Source: UBA5314 sp039679855 (lineage in GTDB: Bacteria > Bacillota > Syntrophomonadia > Syntrophomonadales > Syntrophomonadaceae). Taken from it: 33,478 bases of DNA. The number at the start of each line of letters is the position of its first letter. Positions within the stretch are counted from its first letter, which is position 1. The notes beneath the pieces were generated by a model. The model saw only the letters and a program-made list of their open reading frames with translations. It did no database searches and was not told where the DNA came from. The position numbers and the translations under genes were made by a program. Positions 1-9,210 of the stretch are shown here, piece by piece. The stretch is from positions 1-33,478 of the forward strand of contig JBDKUE010000105.1 in the NCBI GenBank assembly GCA_039679855.1, written 5' to 3'.

Positions 1-2329
1 CGGTCCCGGATTCCTTGGTGGTAAAAAAGGGGGTGCCCAATTTCTTAAGATATTCATGGGCTATGCCGCAGCCTTCATCCCTGACCGCCAAAACGACCGA
101 ATCTGGTTCTGAATAGGTCTGAATATACACAGTTCCTCCCGGCTCCATCGCATCCAGGCCGTTGCGCACCAGGTTCAAGAGCAGCTGCCGGATCTCTTTT
201 TCATCCAGCAGCAGGGCCGGGATTTCTTGCAAGTCCAAAACAATGGATTTGTCAGTTAAAGTGGCATCAGCCTGGAGGAGGGGATATATGAAGGTAATAA
301 TGTCATTCAGATTGAAGATGCGCAGGTCGACCAGCTTGTTTTTAGCCAGGGAAAGGAATTCGCTTATTATGGCGTTGGCCCGCTCAAGCTCTTCCAACAT
401 GATGTTGAAATAACTCTGATAGAATTCAAATTCACCCTGCTGCTTCATGATCTGCAGGAATCCTTTGACCGTGGTCATGGGATTCCTTATCTCATGGCCG
501 ATCCCGGCGGCTATCTCGCCAATGGTATGAAGTTGACTGAGCCGTGCCATCTCCTGTTCCATTTTTCGGTGTTCGGAGATATCTTCAAGTAGAAGCATAA
601 CTCCGGTAATGGCATCGTTTTCTAATATGGGCGAACTTTTGATCCTCACCAGGGCCTCTTCCCCGTTCTTTTTTAATACCAGCGTTTCAAATATACCCGC
701 CATACCTTTTTGCAGGCGTTTGTCAATCTGGGCGGCGGCTGATGGAAGGTGGGAAGTAATGATATAATCCATAACGTTTTTACCCAGCAAATCCCTAGGA
801 TCATAACCCAGAATGGTAGAAACCGACCTGTTCACGAAGGTGATGCGGTGCTGTAAATCATAGGTCACAAACACTTCATTCATGTTGTCTATTAAATAAC
901 TGCGGTATTCCAATTCCTTTTTCAAAGCTAGCTCGGCCAGCTTTATTTCCGTAATATCACGAGTTATCAGAAGAATATCGCCTTTGTATTTACCTTCCTC
1001 GATCAGTTTGCCGTCAGCCTCAATCCAAATATAGGTTCCGTCAGCTTTTTGCCAGCGATACTGGTGGCTGCCGCGGCCTTTTTTAATTCCTTCCAACAGG
1101 GAGCGCAGGGTGGGTTCCAGGTCATCAGGATGGACATGTTCAAAGGAATCTTTCTCCATTAAAACTTCAATGGTATAGCCCAATAATCTTTCGTGGGATG
1201 GGCTTAAGTATTTATAGCGAAAAGTATCTTTATCGAAAATGGAGATAAAATCATAGGCATTTTCAGCGATTAAGCGATACATTTCTTCCGATTCGCGCAG
1301 GGCTTTTTCGGCTTCCACTTGTTTGGTAATATCTGATACCGAGCCGTAGTAGTAATCGACATTGCCCGAATAATCATCCTTTCTAAATATGGCCAGATCC
1401 AGAACCCTGTTATAGCCGCGGAAACTGGGATAAGTTTTTTGCAGGCGTTTGTATCCGCCGCTTGCTCCGATTTCTTCAATCAACTCGGTAAAATGTCGGC
1501 GCCATTCGGGCCATATATCAGGCAGTTTCTCGATTTGGGCATCGGTAAGGCCGACCAAGTTGCGGAAGGCTTCATTGTAGGTAATTAAAGTGCCGTCGGG
1601 ACGCACTGCCAGCATGGCGTGAAAGGATTTTTCCACTGTTTGCCTCAACAAATTCAGGTTTTCTCGTTCCTGACTTTCTTTTTCAACTGTTTTCAACCAG
1701 TGTTCGGCCTCCCAGCGATCACTGGTTGACGCGAGAAAGACTTCGTTGGGAACCCCGGCAAAGTTCTCATAAAAAATTCCGTTCTTAATGATTATGGGGT
1801 GGCTGATGATAGCATGTCTCAGAAGGATAGGGTCGGTTTGCCGGCGGTCGTATTGGCAAAGCGAGATTACCGGATAGTGGGGAAATAAATCATTATTGGC
1901 GCGAGAATTGGTTTCCACCAAGTTGTTTTCCGAATCGATGCCGGTCATGGTATGCATTGATTCAACGGTAAAACGCACGGCCGGATAGCCTTCGGCTAAA
2001 CAGGTTTTAATAAATTCGATCTCAAAATCCTGCATTTGTTCCAGGCGACTGTTGTCATTTGGCTCTGGAAAGGCTCTTTGGTCTATGATCAACAACTGAC
2101 CGGATGCTTCATAGCTTGATGGTTCCAAACCAACTTTATGCAGGCTGCCAAGGATATTATCGCGGGTCCGATGATTTAAAGCGTAAATGCACTTTTGCCC
2201 GAGTTTAAGACCGAGAACAATATAGGGTATAATTGTATCTTCCCATTCAGTCTCGGTTTCATAGATCAAGCATGCGTGGTCATGTAGCTGCAGTCGATAA
2301 ACGCATTTATTATCAAAATCGATAGGCAC
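1..2329 (-). CDS. MEDS-PAS-PAS-PAS sensor histidine kinase, C-terminus outside the window
   Basis: This is a sensor histidine kinase read from a GTG at 2329, with 776 codons visible and no stop before the window edge. The GTG is preceded by AAGGG 9 nt upstream and an in-frame stop at 2342-2344, so it is the only good start. Residues about 12-185 resemble the MEDS sensory domain (HACLIYETETEW...GLKLGQKC). Three PAS/PAC units follow at about 230-340, 350-465 and 475-590, then HisKA with the phospho-acceptor His612 in GHEIRNPMTTVKGFLQ. The ATPase domain has an N-box (LLNLVRNGLDAM) and an F-box (GTPFFTTKESGT) before the sequence ends. No transmembrane segment is evident, so it is probably cytoplasmic. 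The H-box resembles sporulation-type kinases (KinA/KinB group). No response regulator lies nearby, so the partner is unknown. The kinase core is closely related to that of the giant kinase at 9211-14769. Confidence 0.92.
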   Translation of the reverse strand, partial: MPIDFDNKCVYRLQLHDHACLIYETETEWEDTIIPYIVLGLKLGQKCIYALNHRTRDNILGSLHKVGLEPSSYEASGQLLIIDQRAFPEPNDNSRLEQMQDFEIEFIKTCLAEGYPAVRFTVESMHTMTGIDSENNLVETNSRANNDLFPHYPVISLCQYDRRQTDPILLRHAIISHPIIIKNGIFYENFAGVPNEVFLASTSDRWEAEHWLKTVEKESQERENLNLLRQTVEKSFHAMLAVRPDGTLITYNEAFRNLVGLTDAQIEKLPDIWPEWRRHFTELIEEIGASGGYKRLQKTYPSFRGYNRVLDLAIFRKDDYSGNVDYYYGSVSDITKQVEAEKALRESEEMYRLIAENAYDFISIFDKDTFRYKYLSPSHERLLGYTIEVLMEKDSFEHVHPDDLEPTLRSLLEGIKKGRGSHQYRWQKADGTYIWIEADGKLIEEGKYKGDILLITRDITEIKLAELALKKELEYRSYLIDNMNEVFVTYDLQHRITFVNRSVSTILGYDPRDLLGKNVMDYIITSHLPSAAAQIDKRLQKGMAGIFETLVLKKNGEEALVRIKSSPILENDAITGVMLLLEDISEHRKMEQEMARLSQLHTIGEIAAGIGHEIRNPMTTVKGFLQIMKQQGEFEFYQSYFNIMLEELERANAIISEFLSLAKNKLVDLRIFNLNDIITFIYPLLQADATLTDKSIVLDLQEIPALLLDEKEIRQLLLNLVRNGLDAMEPGGTVYIQTYSEPDSVVLAVRDEGCGIAHEYLKKLGTPFFTTKESGT

Positions 2330-2396
2330 AGAGCAACACCCTTAACAAACTTTAACAGACTATTAATTCTACATAATACTAAAGTTTCCTGCTTAT

Positions 2397-2425
2397 TACA
2401 TAAATAGAACAATATAAGATGTCAA
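2397..2425 (-). promoter_or_regulatory. Candidate sigma-A promoter of the MEDS kinase
   Basis: On the minus strand a perfect TTGACA lies at 2425-2420. It is followed after 17 nt by TATGTA (2402-2397), or after 19 nt by TGTAAT (2400-2395). It sits about 70 nt upstream of the GTG start and just downstream of the terminator of the preceding gene, so an independent promoter is expected here. The -10 match is only moderate. Confidence 0.4.
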
Positions 2426-2456
2426 AATAAAAAGGGCTCTGCGGCACAGAGTCCTC
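2424..2456 (-). terminator. Rho-independent terminator of the GGDEF/HD-GYP gene
   Basis: An 8-9 bp stem (2433-2441 with 2447-2455, one G.U pair) has a 5-nt loop. On the minus strand it is followed by a T-rich run at 2433-2424. It lies about 65 nt after the stop codon of the upstream minus-strand gene, and so separates that gene from the MEDS kinase. Confidence 0.7.
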
Positions 2457-2518
2457 AACTAGAATGGGTCTAATTAAAATTGATTTGAGAAGAGTCAGCA
2501 TCGGTCTTCCTAAATATT

Positions 2519-5500
2519 TTATTTTAAAACCTTATCCAGGAATACCCCGGCAATATGGGGATCGAACTGGGTGCCGCTGCCCAGCACTATTTCCGCCCTG
2601 GCAAATTCCTCATCCATAGCATCTCGGTAAGGTCGGTCGCTGGTAATGGCGTCGTAGGTATCGGCAATGGCTATAATTCTGGATTGCAGAGGAATAGCTT
2701 CACCCTGCAGTCCCTTGGGATATCCTTGGCCATCCCACCTTTCATGATGGGCCAGAACGTATTCCGCCAGCTGGGCGAACTCATTGACCGAACTCAAGAT
2801 ACGGTAGCCGGTTTCAGCATGCCGCTTAATTTCGGCAAACTCGTCATCGCTTAGACTTTCGGGTTTGTCGAGTATCCGGTCATCAAGGATTATCTTTCCT
2901 ATGTCATGCATCAATCCTACGGTTTTAAGTTCATTTATATCTTCCAAGCTTAAATCCAAAGCCAATCCCAGTGCCTGACACAACTGGCTGACCCTTGCCG
3001 AATGCTGCTCTTCTCTCTCGTTTTTTTCGTAGAGGGTTTTCATGATTACTTTTACGGTTTTATTTCTCATGCTCGCGCTTTCCGAGAGCTTACGCCGGTA
3101 CATATAGTCTTCGGCTTTCTTGAACACTTCCATCGTCTGTTCATCTAGGCTCCGTTTGGTTTCCCAGCCGAAGGAAATAGACAGGGGAATGGCACTGGTA
3201 TTTTCATGCTGCAGGACTTCATTAATGCGTTTAACTATTGATTTGGCTTCATCGGCTTCGGTTTGCGGAAGTAAAATTATAAACTCGTCGCCGCCAAACC
3301 GGGCAACGATATCGTCAGCCCGGCAGCTATTCTTTATGACTTCGGCAACCCTTCGAAGGAGCTTGTCACCTGCCATATGACCGAAAGCATCATTTGTAAG
3401 CTTCAGCCCATTGATGTCACCCATAACCAGGGTTAAGGGAAGGTTCCTTTCGGTGTCCAGCCTTCTTAATTCTTCTTCAAAAAACCTGCGGTTATACAGG
3501 CCGGTTAATTGATCGTGATAGCTCAAATATTCGATCTTCGCCTGCCGTTCTTTTTTCTCTGTAAAATCTCTAAATATTATTACGACTCCTCTGATCTGGT
3601 CGTCTTCCCCTTTGATGGGGGTTGCGATGTTTTCAATTGGACGTTCGATGCCATCCTTGGAAATAAGAATGGTATGGCTGTCCGAATCTATGATGTCGCC
3701 TGTTTCCAAGACCTTGTAGGCGGGATTCTCGCACCTTTCTCTGGAAAATTCATCAATTAAAACGAAGACTTCATCCAAAGGCTTGCCAATGGCCGTATTG
3801 TGCATCCAGCCGGTAAGCCGCTCGGCAACATGGTTGATTGAGGTTACATTACCTTTTTGATCGGTTGTAAACACTCCATCGCCGATGGATAGCAGGGTGG
3901 CCCGCAATAGCTCTTTTTCCCAGAATAACTCTTCACGGTAACGCTCCCGGTCAGTGACGTCAAATATAATTGAGAATAGTATTGCTTCACCGTTGTGCGT
4001 AACCGGGCAGGAATAGACGTCAACCAGCCTTATTTCGCCGTTCTTCAAACGATGGGGAAAAAGAAAATATCTTTGTTTGTGCTCTAAAGCCTTAATCTGG
4101 TGTCTTTCAACTTCATCCCGGGGTAATAGATTTATCTCCTGAATATTCATATTGAGGAGTTCTTCCCTGCTGTAACCGTAAAAGGTACAGGCGGCTGGAT
4201 TGGCATCTGATATCCTTCCACAAGGTTCGATAAGTAGCATGACTGCGTTGTGCTCGTTAAACATGGCTTGAAGTTGAGCAAGTGCGTTTTCTCTTTCGGT
4301 TTCAGCCTTTTTACGCTGGGTAATATCTCGTATAGATTCGATGGCTCCAATGGTATTGCCTGATGCGTCATAGAGTTTGGATGCCATGCCCCAGAGATAT
4401 TCACGTTGTCCTCGAAAGGTGACAGAAATCTCAGTCCGTAAATTATCGCCTTCCCGGTGAATAAAGTCATAATTGCTAACGAGGGGCATAGGTTCATGAC
4501 TATCCATAAGGGCCAGGTCGATCAAAATTGAGCGCGGCTCTCCGTAAAAGGGAACCGCGTACTCATTGTTTTTCCGGCCAATCATTTCCGATTTGGGTAC
4601 TCCGGTCATTTCTTCTATAGCTTTATTCCAAAACAGGACCTCTCCAGCCTGACTGATCACCAAGGTGGCATCAGGCAAAAGCTCGATTATCTGCTCTAAT
4701 TGACGGTGCTGTTCTTTCTCCAACTCCTCCATTTGCTTGCGGTCGGTGATGTCGGCATGGGTTCCGATCATTCGAAGCGGAGCATTGTCTGCGCTGCGCT
4801 CTACTATCTTGCCCCGGTCCAGTATCCATTTATAATTCCCATCTTTACAGAGGATCCGGTGTTCATTTTGATACAGGGTCGTTTCCCCCTGCAGGCATTT
4901 TTCAATTTGCACATAGCAGTTCTCTTTATCATCGGGATGAACCCTCTTATCCCACTCTTCGAATTCATTTTCAATTTCGTTGTCCTTATACCCAAGCATG
5001 GCCTTCCAGCACGGAGAGAAGAAAACCTCATTGGTTTTTAGGTTCCAATCCCAAACCCCTTCACCGGAACCTTCAAGGGCAAACTGCCATCGCGCTTCAC
5101 TTTCTTTTAGGGAATTCTCCATTTGCTTGCGGTCGGTTATATCCATGAAAGAAACGACGGAATCTTTAGTTCCAGGAATGAGATTCACCGTAATATATAT
5201 ATCTCTGATGTTGCCCTGGCGGTTTATCAATTGGAATTCATAATTGGAAGGAACCGATGCCGGGTCAATACGGCGTCTGACATGGTATTGTTTCATTTTC
5301 GGCAGGTCTTTGGCAGCAATAAATTCCGGCCATTTCTTAATGTCTTCGATTTCTGCTTTTAGATAACCGGAAAGTTTCTCAAATTCGTGGTTGACCAGTG
5401 AGATTAACATATCTTCTCCGAATATCATCATGGCTGTGCCGCTGGTTTCGAAAATAGTCCTGTACAATAGTTCTGATTCACGACCGGATTGCTCAGCCTT

Positions 5501-5911
5501 TTTGCGTTCGGTAAGGTCAACTCCCGAGCCTAAAATTGCCGGCATACCGGCATATTCGATCAAAACACCACTGTAGTCAACCCAGCGGGTATCACCATGG
5601 CTGGTGATTATCTCCATTTCGTAATTGGCTGGAACTTCCTGGCGGCTTTCCCGGGCAAAAAATCTTGCTTTAACAAGGTGCCGGCTTTCCGGAGAAACAA
5701 TATCCCAGGCATTTTCCATCCGGTACAATTCTTCGGGAGTATAGCCGGCAAGTCTGGCAAAGGCGGGATTTACGTAAACGAACTTGCCTTTCTGGGCAAC
5801 GAATATCGGGGAAGCAGTATTTTCGGCCAGGGCACTGAACTGGTCTGTTAAAGGAGATCGGTCAGGTCGGTTGACGTTATTTTGATTTGTTTTCTCAATA
5901 TAGTCTCTCAT
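2519..5911 (-). CDS. Six-PAS diguanylate cyclase/phosphodiesterase (PAS-GGDEF-HD-GYP)
   Basis: This 1130-residue cytoplasmic sensor is predicted to make and break cyclic di-GMP. Six PAS/PAC units end in the usual D(I/L/V/F)T(D/E)RK-type motifs at about residues 132, 258, 388, 529, 651 and 782. The GGDEF domain has an intact GGDEF at 873-877 and a complete RxxD inhibitory site (RADD, 864-867), so cyclase activity with product feedback is expected. The HD-GYP domain has HDIGK at 1002-1006 and HHERWDGQGYP at 1055-1065, so phosphodiesterase activity is also expected. The start ATG follows AGGGGG with 5-6 nt spacing. The gene is monocistronic, with its own terminator. No transmembrane segment or signal peptide is seen, and the stacked PAS domains suggest sensing of soluble ligands or redox state. 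Which activity dominates cannot be told from sequence. Confidence 0.95.
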   Translation of the reverse strand: MRDYIEKTNQNNVNRPDRSPLTDQFSALAENTASPIFVAQKGKFVYVNPAFARLAGYTPEELYRMENAWDIVSPESRHLVKARFFARESRQEVPANYEMEIITSHGDTRWVDYSGVLIEYAGMPAILGSGVDLTERKKAEQSGRESELLYRTIFETSGTAMMIFGEDMLISLVNHEFEKLSGYLKAEIEDIKKWPEFIAAKDLPKMKQYHVRRRIDPASVPSNYEFQLINRQGNIRDIYITVNLIPGTKDSVVSFMDITDRKQMENSLKESEARWQFALEGSGEGVWDWNLKTNEVFFSPCWKAMLGYKDNEIENEFEEWDKRVHPDDKENCYVQIEKCLQGETTLYQNEHRILCKDGNYKWILDRGKIVERSADNAPLRMIGTHADITDRKQMEELEKEQHRQLEQIIELLPDATLVISQAGEVLFWNKAIEEMTGVPKSEMIGRKNNEYAVPFYGEPRSILIDLALMDSHEPMPLVSNYDFIHREGDNLRTEISVTFRGQREYLWGMASKLYDASGNTIGAIESIRDITQRKKAETERENALAQLQAMFNEHNAVMLLIEPCGRISDANPAACTFYGYSREELLNMNIQEINLLPRDEVERHQIKALEHKQRYFLFPHRLKNGEIRLVDVYSCPVTHNGEAILFSIIFDVTDRERYREELFWEKELLRATLLSIGDGVFTTDQKGNVTSINHVAERLTGWMHNTAIGKPLDEVFVLIDEFSRERCENPAYKVLETGDIIDSDSHTILISKDGIERPIENIATPIKGEDDQIRGVVIIFRDFTEKKERQAKIEYLSYHDQLTGLYNRRFFEEELRRLDTERNLPLTLVMGDINGLKLTNDAFGHMAGDKLLRRVAEVIKNSCRADDIVARFGGDEFIILLPQTEADEAKSIVKRINEVLQHENTSAIPLSISFGWETKRSLDEQTMEVFKKAEDYMYRRKLSESASMRNKTVKVIMKTLYEKNEREEQHSARVSQLCQALGLALDLSLEDINELKTVGLMHDIGKIILDDRILDKPESLSDDEFAEIKRHAETGYRILSSVNEFAQLAEYVLAHHERWDGQGYPKGLQGEAIPLQSRIIAIADTYDAITSDRPYRDAMDEEFARAEIVLGSGTQFDPHIAGVFLDKVLK

Positions 5912-6108
5912 AAAGGCCCCCTTGTTTGTCTATCACCATTGATAAAAGCTGGGGAGCAAAAAAATGAAAAAATAACCCCTGTGATATTTTTCGCTATTTG
6001 TAGACATTTTCTTTACATGATCAAGTCCGTGGGCCGGGGAAAAATTGATATTAATGGAGAAGTGGTGTGGGAAGCCGAGATTTCATTCTAGGTTGGAGCA
6101 GCAGGTCT

Positions 6109-6939
6109 TTAACGAAATGCCTTTATCAGCAGTTCAATTTCATCCCGGTAACCTGCTAATTCGTTGGGTGTCTCTAAATAGAACGGTAAATGGCGCAGTT
6201 GGGGATGGTTAATAATACTTATCATTGCATCCATTCCGATGCTGCCTGCTCCGATTTTAGCATGGCGGTCCTTGCGGCTGGTAAAGGGGGTCAGGCTGTC
6301 ATTCAGATGGATGGCCTTAAGGTTTTGTAAGCCAATTATCTTATCAAATTGCTCCAGAACCCCGTCGAGATCGTTGACGATATCGTAGCCGGCCGAATAT
6401 ATGTGGCAGGTATCCAGGCATATTCCCATTTTCTCGACCAGATTCACACTGTTCAAAATTGCTTGGAGTTCTTCAAAGCGGCTGCCCACTTCGCTGCCTT
6501 TGCCGGCCATGGCCTCCAGCAAAACGGTGGTGCTCTGCTCAGCCCGCAAGACCTTATTGAGCAGTTGGGTAATGTATTCAATACCGGCCTCAATCCCCTG
6601 ACCACCATGATTGCCAGGATGAAAATTATACAGGTTGTTGGGCAAATACTCCATTCTGTCCAGGTCATCGTTCATTACCAAAAGGGCAAATTCTCTGACA
6701 TGAGCTTCGGGAGAACATGGGTTCAGGGTGTAGGGGGCGTGGCCTAAAATTGGCGCAAAATTTTGCTCCCTGGCCAGTTCCGTTAAAGCGGCGGCATCTT
6801 TGGGGTCCATCGCTTTGGCTTTACTGCCCCGGGGGTTGCGGGTGAAGAATTGAAAGGTATTGGCTCCGATGGAGAGGGCCTCCTTACCCATGTGAAGATA
6901 TCCTTTTGACGCCGACAAATGACAACCGATATTCAACAT
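6109..6939 (-). CDS. nfo: Endonuclease IV (AP endonuclease)
   Basis: This enzyme cleaves DNA 5' of abasic sites in base-excision repair, using a trinuclear zinc centre. The metal-ligand motifs of the family are visible in order: HAPYTLN, NFHPGNH, LLEAMAGKG, CLDTCHIYSAGYD, AIHLNDS, DRHAKIG and LETPN. The ATG at 6939 (MLNIGCHLSASKG) is preferred, giving 276 aa. An upstream in-frame ATG at 6954 would add five residues, but it overlaps the GGAGG (6948-6952) that sits 8 nt before 6939, and the family normally begins just before the (G)xHxS motif. The gene lies 24 nt downstream of the small membrane protein gene and is probably co-transcribed with it. No clear terminator is seen after the stop. Confidence 0.95.
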   Translation of the reverse strand: MLNIGCHLSASKGYLHMGKEALSIGANTFQFFTRNPRGSKAKAMDPKDAAALTELAREQNFAPILGHAPYTLNPCSPEAHVREFALLVMNDDLDRMEYLPNNLYNFHPGNHGGQGIEAGIEYITQLLNKVLRAEQSTTVLLEAMAGKGSEVGSRFEELQAILNSVNLVEKMGICLDTCHIYSAGYDIVNDLDGVLEQFDKIIGLQNLKAIHLNDSLTPFTSRKDRHAKIGAGSIGMDAMISIINHPQLRHLPFYLETPNELAGYRDEIELLIKAFR

Positions 6940-6963
6940 GCACGTATCCTCCATTTGTTGAGC

Positions 6964-7170
6964 TTATTCATTATCAGTATGTTTATTATCTTGCAGTGAG
7001 ATCAAAATATCCAGTTTATTGAGAACCTGCTTTCTGAAAACGAACACCTGCTTGATATACCAGAATATGAAAAACAGGATGCCCAGCAGCAAGAGCAGAT
7101 TAAATAAGGACCAGAATATCACCATGCCGTTGATAAATAGGGGGACCGATGCCGGAACGGTATCGTGCAT
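6964..7170 (-). CDS. Small single-span membrane protein, function unknown
   Basis: This is a 68-residue protein with one hydrophobic segment at about residues 10-40 (GMVIFWSLFNLLLLLGILFF). It is followed by a basic stretch with two aromatic residues (KQVFVFRKQ) and a short amphipathic, possibly coiled-coil tail ending KHTDNE. I do not recognise a family. A good AAAGGAG lies 7 nt before the ATG, and the spacing and orientation make it the first gene of an operon with nfo. The basic residues after the span suggest a cytoplasmic C-terminus. Similar one-span proteins are common in Firmicutes; no function is proposed. Confidence 0.7.
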   Translation of the reverse strand: MHDTVPASVPLFINGMVIFWSLFNLLLLLGILFFIFWYIKQVFVFRKQVLNKLDILISLQDNKHTDNE

Positions 7171-7214
7171 AAGTATACTCCTTTCAAACGCACCACTTGT
7201 TTAATGTTCAATGA

Positions 7215-7252
7215 CTTGTAATATATTACCTGTAATAGTATGGAATTACAAG
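7215..7252. promoter_or_regulatory. Dyad cluster in the divergent nfo/ade intergenic region
   Basis: A perfect 8-bp inverted repeat, CTTGTAAT (7215-7222) and ATTACAAG (7245-7252), encloses a second dyad ATTAC-CT-GTAAT (7225-7236). The half-site TGTAAT/ATTAC thus occurs four times in 38 bp. TTGTAA occurs on both strands as a possible -35, with TATGGA (plus, N17) and TAATAT (minus, N17) as weak -10 boxes. The cluster may therefore overlap divergent promoters and act as an operator. Nothing recognisable as a purine riboswitch is seen in the remainder of 7253-7467. Confidence 0.4.
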
Positions 7253-7467
7253 CGGATGTTTTATAGAATAAACCTGCTGCCATCCTCATCAATCATATGA
7301 CTGGCCAAACGTCCTCAGGCGCCCCTTTCCCAAGTCGGCAATAGGAAAAACTGAATATTTGGGTTAAAATTCTTAAAAATAGCTGTGGCCGCAAAATGGT
7401 GCCAATATCAAGCAGAGTCAAGACCTTGACCATAGATAAAGAGATAAAAACGGTGAGGGGGAGTATT

Positions 7468-9186
7468 ATGAGCTATGTAAATATTGATTTTGCTCAGGTT
7501 CGTACGGTGGCCCGCGGGCAGGAAGAGGCTGATTTGCTGTTCGTAAACGGGCAGGTAGCCTGCGTTTATTCCGGAGAACTCCTGAATACGGCGGTGGCCG
7601 TTAAAAACGGTATAATTGCCGGGGTGGGGGATTATCGGCAGGGCCAAGAGATAGTTGATCTTCAGGGGGCCTGCCTTCTGCCTGGTTTTATTGACAGTCA
7701 TGTCCACATCGAAAGTTCAATGCTGACCCCCGCGGCTTTTGCCGAAGCCGCTCTGCCCCACGGTACAACCGCGGTGCTGGCTGATCCCCATGAAATACTC
7801 AACGTTATGGGCATGGAAGGTTGGCGCTATATGGTCGAATCGTCCCGGGGTCTGCCCCTGGACTTTTTCTGGCAGATACCTTCCTGCGTTCCGGCCACCC
7901 ATCTGGAAACCAGCGGGGGAAGCATCGGACCCGCTGAGATCGACCAGGCCCTGAAGCTGTTCCCGGAGTGCACCGCTCTGGCGGAGATGATGAATTTTCC
8001 CGGGGTGGTCTATGGACTGCCGGCGGTTTTGGAACTCATTCAAAAGGCTCATCAGCGGGGCCTGCTTGTGGAGGGCCATGCGCCAAGACTGTCCGGGTTA
8101 GACCTTAACGCCTACCTGGCGTCCGGCTGCAGCAGCGACCATGAGTGCACCACCGCTGAAGAAGCTTTGGAGAAGCTTCGTTTGGGTATGCGCATCCTGA
8201 TCAGGGAAGGTTCGGCGGCCCGTAATTTGGATGACTTGCTGCCCATTGTCACTCCCCTTAACAGCCACCGTTGCTGTTTTTGTTCTGATGATCGCCACCC
8301 GGCCGATCTGCTCCAGGACGGGCACATGGACCACATCCTACGCCGGGCTGTAAAAACCGGACTGCCGGCTATGCAGGCCATTCAGATGACCACCTTGAAT
8401 CCCGCCCAGCACCACCGGCTGCACCGGCACGGAGCCATCGCCCCCGGCTGCCTGGCTGACCTGGTGGTGGTTAACAATCTTAACGACTTCCAGGTGCAAA
8501 AAGTATTTAAACAGGGAAAACTGGTAGCCAGGGATGGGCAATATCTTGTCCCTTCGGGTGAAATAAAGGACCAAATTCCCGCCTGCCCTTTTAAGCTGCC
8601 CGAGCTGAAAGGAAGTTTTCGGCTTCAGCCCGTACAACAAGCCAATTACGTAAAAGTCATCGAAGCTGTACCGGGACAGGTCCTGACCAGGAAAGTAGTT
8701 ATGCCCGCTGACGAGGCCCTATCCGATCCGGGTATAAACCGGCTGGCGGTGGTGGAACGCCATGGAATCAACGGCAACACAGCCCTGAGCCTGGTTAAGG
8801 GTTTTAATCTTAAGCGTGGCGCGCTGGCTTCATCGGTGGCTCATGACAGCCACAACCTGATCATTTTGGGCCAGGATGAAAAGAGTATGGAAAGGGCGGC
8901 GCAGGTTGTTGCAGAAATGGGCGGGGGAATGGCGGCGGTAGATGGTGAGACAGTTCTGGCTTCGCTGGCCTTCCCGGTTGCCGGCCTTATGTCGCCCTGT
9001 TCGGCTGCAGAGGTGGCCGCCGGTTATGAATTACTAGAAAATGCGGCCCGCGATCTGGGCTGCAGCCTGCCTGCGCCGTTTATGACTATGTCCTTCCTGG
9101 CCCTGCCGGTGATACCTGAACTGCGCCTTACCGATCAGGGACTGGTGGATGTCAATGCCTTTGGCTTGGTTGATTTATGGGATTAA
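7468..9186 (+). CDS. ade: Adenine deaminase
   Basis: The enzyme deaminates adenine to hypoxanthine and ammonia for purine salvage and nitrogen release, and belongs to the amidohydrolase fold. The start is taken at ATG 7468 (MSYVNIDF, 572 aa). It has GAGGGGGAG immediately upstream, and this gives the usual family length of about 570-590; the in-frame ATG at 7396 lacks a ribosome site. Family motifs include DSHVHIESS (His78 and His80), HGTTAVLADPHE, EGHAPRLSG, SSDHECT and CSDDRHPADL. The C-terminal domain has SVAHDSHNL and MGGGMAAV. The gene stands alone, divergent from nfo and convergent with the giant kinase, whose stop is 25 nt away. Confidence 0.95.
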   Translation: MSYVNIDFAQVRTVARGQEEADLLFVNGQVACVYSGELLNTAVAVKNGIIAGVGDYRQGQEIVDLQGACLLPGFIDSHVHIESSMLTPAAFAEAALPHGTTAVLADPHEILNVMGMEGWRYMVESSRGLPLDFFWQIPSCVPATHLETSGGSIGPAEIDQALKLFPECTALAEMMNFPGVVYGLPAVLELIQKAHQRGLLVEGHAPRLSGLDLNAYLASGCSSDHECTTAEEALEKLRLGMRILIREGSAARNLDDLLPIVTPLNSHRCCFCSDDRHPADLLQDGHMDHILRRAVKTGLPAMQAIQMTTLNPAQHHRLHRHGAIAPGCLADLVVVNNLNDFQVQKVFKQGKLVARDGQYLVPSGEIKDQIPACPFKLPELKGSFRLQPVQQANYVKVIEAVPGQVLTRKVVMPADEALSDPGINRLAVVERHGINGNTALSLVKGFNLKRGALASSVAHDSHNLIILGQDEKSMERAAQVVAEMGGGMAAVDGETVLASLAFPVAGLMSPCSAAEVAAGYELLENAARDLGCSLPAPFMTMSFLALPVIPELRLTDQGLVDVNAFGLVDLWD

Positions 9187-9210
9187 CGGTGAGTTGGCAA
9201 ATGACAATTA

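Noticed and set aside
6017..6091. Short plus-strand frame ending GRGKIDINGEVVWEAEISF, resembling the tail of FabZ-type dehydratases
   Set aside because: Only 24 codons, no ribosome site and no upstream continuation in any frame; chance or a very small remnant.
7253..7467. Possible riboswitch upstream of adenine deaminase
   Set aside because: I looked for purine, ZTP and cobalamin-like conserved cores on both strands and found none convincing.
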